A stretch of 64,000 bases of DNA, from NCBI GenBank assembly GCA_015680685.1, contig MNCI01001065.1:814749-878748 (forward strand). Reading direction: 5' to 3'. Below, piece by piece: positions 59,083 to 64,000 of the stretch. The position numbers and the translations under genes were made by a program. Below the pieces are notes generated by a model. The model did no database searches, was not told the origin of the DNA, and saw nothing but the letters and a program-made list of their open reading frames with translations. Numbering within the stretch: the first letter of the stretch is position 1; each line of letters starts with the position of its first letter. This stretch comes from Gnetum montanum (taxonomy: Eukaryota; Streptophyta; Gnetopsida; Gnetales; Gnetaceae).

Positions 59083-60487
59083 CTTAGATAGGCATCTTAA
59101 ATGGTATGCGCTTCACTCGTGGCTCGTTGACATTTGAGGCTTTCTCGGTTGAGCGTTCGCGCTTTGTTAGCTTTGACTTGGCCTTGCCAAAGGTCTTTTT
59201 GATGACCTGTTCTGCTCTTTTTGCAGTATAGGGTACGTCTTCTGGCTCCAATCCCAAACTATCACGTGTGTGGATTGACGTACCAAATGATCCCCCTGTT
59301 GTAATAGACACGGATTCATCAATTCCCTTGGGCGCATCTTGGGACTCAGCAATTTTGAACAAGTGGTTGATCCACGGGTAGGATAGTTGACCCCGATCCC
59401 GTAGAACATACTTGTTGTCTGCGCGAACTAACAGAAACTCGGCTAAGTGGCAAAGATAACCAGTAAAGAAGGCAAATGTGAAGTGGGACTGCACCTCGAC
59501 ATTCGAGTGCAATCGCACTATCTCCTTATGTAGGCCCAACAACAAAAATTGGGCCCAATTATATCACATTTCGGTTTCTAGGATAGTTCACATGATACGT
59601 ACAGCTTTGACCCCAAGACTTCGCACTTGGGAAAGGGATTTGGGGAATACCCATGTCCTAAATAGGGGATATAGTTCATTCACCTCCTCAACCTTTTATT
59701 TCCCTTGCATTGGAAATCCCTTGGCACCCTTGGCCACACCCAACCAGTCCTCTAATTCACAAACCGTTTGGAGCTCTTTATGAGCCCTGTCTAAAACTAC
59801 ATTTATACCATTTGCCGATACATCAAATAAGTTCGAAAAGAATTCAGGTAACAAATGGAAAACTATCTTAACACCCTTAATCCTAGTGCTGTAGTAGGAG
59901 ACAGACTCATTGAAGGAGTTAACGATCCTGATCATTTCCGCTATTGATACATCAGGGCTCAGGGTCGTAAAGAGCTCCATGAGGATGGCATTATCTAAAT
60001 AATGAACGATGGATGGTGGGGCATGGATACGCAACCATTTTTGAGCCTTATTGACCTACCCAAACTTCATTGACAGGGTAGTCTCAGTTCACCCCGTTGT
60101 GACAGGGTCCCTGCCAGGAGGTACATCAATTGCAAATACAATTCGAAATCATCATAGTAGTATAACCCCCGGCAGTTGAACAAACACGTTAGCACATTTA
60201 GCACATATTTTCATTTACCTTCAGTTGTAGACTTAGAAGTGCTACCTAAGCTAGATTCATGGGGGAAGACTGGTCCCTTATCTGACCAATCTTCATGCAA
60301 CCATCCACAAGCTTGGCACATTGTGAATGCTCTAGAGAACCGTTTGTGAAAGTGAATGATAGCACCCTTAGTTTGAGCTAATACGGCTCCACGAAGGGTG
60401 GGACCTGCCATAAATGTCTCTAGAGCGGTGCAAGCTAGAGCAAGCCCATCATCCTCAACACATGTTCCATCTGGGTTAACTTTAGGC
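59083..60487 (-). pseudogene. Exon 3: long central exon, unknown domain
   Basis: 1.4 kb. Readable parts: LRGAVLAQTKGAIIHFHKRF, CQACGWLHEDW (a CX2C that may bind metal), RGLYYYDDFELYLQLMYLLA, then after a shift DPVTTG, KAQKWLRIHAPPSIVHYLDN, NWAQFLLLGLHKE, FFTGYLCHLAEFLLVRADNK. The final part is Lys/Arg-rich (AKSKLTKRERSTEK). No family assigned. Stops include positions where Gln, Arg or Trp codons are expected. Confidence 0.5.
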
Positions 60488-60562
60488 CTACAAACGAATG
60501 GATGTCAAAATAGAAGCAAATTCCACATGGCGAAAAGAAACAACAAACTTAAACGGTCCTAC

Positions 60563-61012
60563 CTATCCACCTGGTACACTGTGACAGGGGGATTCTGGAA
60601 CAGTGTGTGCACACGCATGGCTAAAAATAGGGTGTTGTTGAGGTAGTCCTGTCCTCACGGCAATTGGACCCACACGTGCACTAATGGGCGTGTAGACTTG
60701 GGCCCACTTGAAGAACCATCCTCATTTACAAGTGGCCCCTCGTCGATGTCTTCTATGAAGACCGTGACACCCTCTGCAGCTCTTGGCAGTATGGCCTCAA
60801 GCATGCTCCGTGCCACCAGTTCACTTAGGTGCGACCAGATAACCACTTTGAAATTGTCTAGCATGAAGGCCAGGAATTCACATGCACCTTCTCTGAACCA
60901 GACCCCATTGTTGTCAACAGTTAGATCTAGGGTAGGTTCATCAACCTCAATGGGGCCAAACCATGTTAGCACCCCAACGAGCTCAACAACCAGGAGAAAA
61001 GGTTTAATGTCC
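60563..61012 (-). pseudogene. Exon 2: degenerate FCP1/NIF-like HAD domain
   Basis: Starts within DIKPFLLVVELVGVLTWF, where FCP1/NLI-interacting-factor-like phosphatases have (V/I)LDL(N/D)GxL. It continues VWFREGACEFLAFMLDNFKV and VIWSHLSELVARSMLEAILP, matching the family's RPG-x3-FL...F-x-V-x-(I/V)WSS core. The end, YLNNTLFLAMRVHTLFQNPP, fits N-T-L-L-x-D-D-S-x-x-K...NPP. The nucleophile Asp is Glu, the second Asp/Asn is Val, and D-D-S is A-M-R, so dephosphorylation is not expected. One TAG stop lies at the junction P-*-G near 60655. Confidence 0.65.
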
Positions 61013-61115
61013 CTGCAAGCAACCAAAATGCCACCGTAAATCAGCCGTGCATCAAAACGACATGAAAAACAAAAGTTCACATTGTAGACCAACACTTAGA
61101 AAAAACATTGCTAAC

Positions 61116-61275
61116 TGTTCACGCTCGGCATATATGCTGCTTAAACCCAGCATATACGCTGTCAAAATCTGTTTACGCTCGGCGTATACACTGCTTAAAC
61201 CTAGCGTATATGCTGTCAAAAATTGTTTACGCTCGGCGTATATGCTGCCTAACCTGGCGTATACGCTGACAATGA
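61116..61275. repeat. 54-bp tandem repeats in intron 1 of the antisense gene
   Basis: Three units start at 61116, 61170 and 61224 (TGTTTACGCTCGGCGTATA; AACCTAGCGTATATGCTGTC). Intron 1 (61013-61869) continues to about 61830 as dispersed TACGCTG/GCGTATACGC words. The plus-strand frame over it (61047-61325) is a repeat translation. Confidence 0.85.
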
Positions 61276-62000
61276 ACTATTTACGCTGTCGGCCAAACCG
61301 TTCATGCTCAGCATATACGCTATGAAAATCATCAGCGTATACACCATGTAAACGGTCTATGCTGAACACTGTGTAAATAGTCTATGCTATACGCCGTACT
61401 AACGGTTTACGTTGAATCCTATGCAAATAAGTTTACGCTGAAAATAGTTTATATGAAAACAGGTCTACGCTGTACCTTAGTTGAAAAGAATTAATTGTTC
61501 ACGCTTAGCGTATACGCTGTAGAAACCCTTAGCGTATACGCCGTAATAGTCTTCAGCGTATATGCTGTATAAACAGTATACGTTGGACACTGTAAAAGAC
61601 CTATGAATAGTCAGCGTATATGCTAATAAATCGTCTACGCTTCATGCCAGAAAAATTGTTTACGCTGTCCACTGACAAAACAAATTACGCTATGACAATC
61701 TACACTATCGAGACTCTCTACGCTGTGAACTTACGCTCGGTGTATACGCTAAAGCCCTCTACGATAACTCTCTACACTTAGCGTATACGTCGAAGCCCTC
61801 TACGAGACGGTCTACACTACGAAACATGCACAAATGAAAATAACTAATGGAGGCAGGATCAGAGCCTACCTGTGCGATGACCGAGGCCACGATGGAATCC
61901 TTGGCTTGGGCAGGCACTACAGCATGGCCTCGCTCTCCTCTGCGAAGGTCAGGTCAGGTCCCTTCCTCCCCTAATCTTCCACTTCCTTGCCTTTCCCCAT

Positions 62001-62280
62001 CTCAGCGTCCTCTACGCTGGGGTCGATAGTTTACTCTGAGGGTTGAAACTGTTTACGCCTACGTTGAGCCTCTACGTTGGAGTCTGAGTCTCTACGCCGA
62101 CGCTGGAATCTCTACGCTCTGTGTTTACACTGAGGTTTAGACACCTATGCCTACGCTCAAGGTTTGGGTTTTACGCATACGCTCACGCTTACGCTTACAC
62201 CAGGGTTTAGCGAATTATGCTTACACTAGGTTGTCTACGCTCAAGATTTACACTTGCGTTTATGCTCACAAGTCAAAGTA
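62001..62280 (-). repeat. TACGC-rich probable 5' UTR of antisense gene
   Basis: Dispersed CTACGCT, TTACGCT and CTACGCCTACG words between the TATA box and the first ATG (62000-61998). Confidence 0.55.
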
Positions 62281-62300
62281 ATGACAAATGATGCCCCCCC

Positions 62301-62310
62301 TTTATATAGC
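62301..62310 (-). promoter_or_regulatory. TATA box of antisense gene
   Basis: Minus strand GCTATATAAA followed by a G-run, about 300 bp upstream of the ATG. A start site near 62270 is an inference. GC-rich trinucleotide-like sequence (GGCGGCGGCGATGGC on the minus strand) lies just upstream. Confidence 0.6.
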
Positions 62311-62510
62311 GTTCCACCGTTGCCACCGCTGCCATCGCCGCCGCCTTCCGATTTGCCTCCTTTTTGCCTTTTTTTTACTTATTTTAATTAAAATTTGTTT
62401 AAAATAAAAAATATATAAATATTTAATATAAAACAAAAATTACTACATCTCGGTTCCCCTCTGAACCCAATTTCACGTCTTTATGCCGAACATTCTAGCG
62501 TAAACATTAT

Positions 62511-62695
62511 CTGGCCTGGTATGGCCTTAAATTGCCATCATGGCCCGGTATGGCCTTAAACTGCCATGTCGGCCCGATAAGGCCTTAAACTGCCACATAC
62601 GAACCCCTTATGACCCGGTAAGACGTTAAACTACCACCCATGGCCCGGTAAGGCCCTAAACTGCCATGTGTCCCAGTGTGATGATAAACCACCAT
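62511..62695. repeat. 30-bp spacer repeats (GGCCCGGTAAGGCCTTAAAC)
   Basis: Five to six units of about 30 bp, e.g. GGCCCGGTATGGCCTTAAAC then TGCCATG. It lies upstream of the antisense promoter and just before the pol frame. A single related unit is at 57083, and related motifs are in element A at 18091-18245. Confidence 0.85.
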
Positions 62696-64000
62696 TATGC
62701 ACGTGCACACAATTTAACTTGCCTGAGAACATGGAAAAATACTCATCACCTCATTTTGCTCTCTATTTATTGGTAGGAGCAAGCCTGATGGATTGTCAGC
62801 ATCTATCCACACCGTTAATCATCGATGGGCCATACGGAAAGATCGCAAGGGACATTGACATAAATCTCATCCACTTAAGTTCATCAAAGGACGATGCAGT
62901 CATAGCCTCGACACAACAAACACTAGATAACTACCAAGGTATGACAAAGTCCCTTGACATAGAAGCTGAAAATATCACTGAAGACCTGTTGATCGAAACC
63001 CCCATCGTTATGTCTAACAATGAGACCAAGATTTTAAAACTAAGTACATTACTACAACCTCAACTAGCCAAAGACCTAGAGAATGTGCTTAGGGACAACA
63101 TAAAGGCATTTGCTTAGTCATACAAGGACATGGCCAGATTAGATCCTCGAATCGTCCAGCATAACATTATCCTTGATCCGAAATTGAGGCCCGTAAAACA
63201 AAAGGCACGAAAGGTTAAACCCGAGGTGGCATTGGCAGTTCATAATGAGATCACCAAACTTTATCAGTCTAGTTTCATTCAAGCTATCAATTACGCCGAA
63301 TGGGTATCCAACATGGTCATTGTCCAAAAGAAGAATGGAAGCATTCGCTTATGCATTGACTTCCGGGATCTCAATGTCGCAACCATAAAAGATGATTTTC
63401 CCCTACCCAGCATCTATCAACTTGTCGACTCGACTGCCAGGCACACCCTATTATCTTTTATGGATGGCTACTCGGGATACAACCAGATACGTATTAATCC
63501 AAAGCATCAGCTCTGGACTACCTTTATGACACCATGGGGAACCTTTTGTTATACAATGATGCCCTTCGGTCTCAAAAACGCTGGGGCCACGTATCAAAGG
63601 ACGATGACATTCATCTTTAGCGATTACATATTACACTCGCTCAACGACTATGTGGACGACATCGTGGTTAAATCAAAGACATCCAAACAACATGTACAAG
63701 ACCTTGACTTGGTGTTAAAATGTTGTTTAAAATATGAGCTGAGACTTAACCCAAAGAAATGTGTCTTTGGAGTCAAAACAGGAAAAATGCTTGGGTTCAT
63801 AGCCTCAGAAGTAGGGATACGAGTAGACCTCAATAAGGTTAAGGCCATAACAAATCTAAAACCACTTGGCAACCTTACTGAACTTCGAGGTCTACAAGGT
63901 AGACTACAGTTCATCAGAAGGTTCATATAAAAACTAATAGATAAATTAAAAGCTATGAATCACCTGTTGTACAAGAATGTCTATTTTGAATGGACTCCAT
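62668..64000 (+). pseudogene. pol: Element C Pol: reverse transcriptase, cut by window end
   Basis: One frame with TAG at 63115-63117 and TAA at 63928-63930. The pre-RT part has KILKLSTLLQPQLAKDLENV and ends KAFA-stop-SYKDM, where most relatives have Trp (TGG to TAG). RT: WVSNMVIVQKKNGSIRLCID, SFMDGYSGYNQIRINPKHQL with the first catalytic Asp, MPFGLKNAGATYQRTM, YVDD near 63649-63660, and LRLNPKKCVFGVKTGKMLGF. Catalytic residues are intact although the frame is broken. RNase H and integrase would lie beyond 64000. Confidence 0.9.

Larger units (their letters stand above)
57395..62000 (-). pseudogene. Antisense seven-exon gene inside element C
   Basis: Opposite to gag-pol. Exon model (minus): 62000-61870, 61012-60563, 60487-59083, 58998-58747, 58659-58465, 58379-57595, 57496-57395. 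Introns all begin GT and end AG; donors include GTAAGT, GTATGT and GTAGGA. Codon phase is consistent across every junction (for example AG+G, G+CT, A+AC, G+GT, and phase 0 at the last). Predicted length is about 1,100 aa, from MGKGKEVED to a C-terminus GDDPPIPGA. The frame has about a dozen stops and one shift near 60112, so this copy is dead. Exon 2 resembles an FCP1-type phosphatase; exons 4 and 6 are Glu/Lys-rich. It is either a captured host gene or a lineage-specific retroelement gene. Confidence 0.7.
50840..64000 (+). mobile_element. Element C: large gypsy element with an antisense gene (truncated by window end)
   Basis: Read 5' to 3': LTR 50840-52082, PBS, repeat-rich leader, gag, protease, spacer, antisense multi-exon gene (62000-57395), spacer, RT (62668 onward, cut at 64000). 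LTR ends, PBS, Gag, Zn-binding motif and linker repeats match element A, so they are one family. RT motifs (YVDD, NPKKCVFGVKTGKMLGFIAS) suggest a Tat-related lineage. The upstream TSD candidate is ATTTA (50835-50839); the other end is outside the window. Confidence 0.85.

Overview
The window looks like repeat-rich plant nuclear DNA, most likely from a very large genome such as a gymnosperm. That assignment is an inference from long nested LTR retrotransposons, AT-rich decayed spacers and plant Ty3/gypsy and Ty1/copia proteins. I found no rRNA or functional tRNA gene and no clearly intact host gene. Nearly all recognisable coding sequence belongs to retroelements, most of it broken by stop codons or frameshifts.

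Layout. 0-1.3 kb: decayed copia polyprotein (+). 4.7-24.0 kb: a three-level nest with a target-site duplication (TSD) at each level. An Athila-like solo LTR (D, 4726-5324 plus 23584-23963) is split by a minus-strand gag-protease element (A, 5325-23583), and the 3' LTR of A is split by a 10.1 kb plus-strand gypsy element (B, 6507-16608). B is read gag-PR-RNase H-RT-RNase H-integrase fragment. 28.4-34.65 kb: a complete gag-only Athila-like element with LTRs, PBS and TSD AAGTT. 34.66-41.65 kb: remnants of an older minus-strand gypsy element, with another solo LTR (37069-38033, TSD CAAAC) inside. 44.1-46.7 kb: a dense cluster of about a dozen short repeats with tRNA-like A and B boxes, probably a SINE family. 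49.8-50.7 kb: a decayed gypsy gag (-). 50.84 kb to the window end: the 5' part of a large gypsy element (C, +), of the same family as A.

The most unusual feature is in C. Between its protease and reverse transcriptase lies a gene on the opposite strand (62000 to 57395) that I can model as seven exons. All six introns are GT-AG, and splice phases agree at every junction. Exon 2 resembles an FCP1/NIF-type HAD phosphatase whose catalytic aspartates are gone; the C-terminal part is coiled-coil-like. It has a TATA box, and its 5' UTR and intron 1 are built from the same TACGC-type repeats that fill the U3 regions of A and C.

A second cross-scale pattern is that two unrelated LTR families carry U3 arrays of 10-bp palindromes of the form GCG-WWWW-CGC (GCGTATACGC in A and C; GCGATATCGC in the Athila-like element). 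B, A and C share nearly the same unusual primer-binding site, while the Athila-like element has a tRNA-Asp-type PBS. A and C share LTR ends, PBS, gag and a repeated linker motif, so A may be a non-autonomous derivative of the C family.
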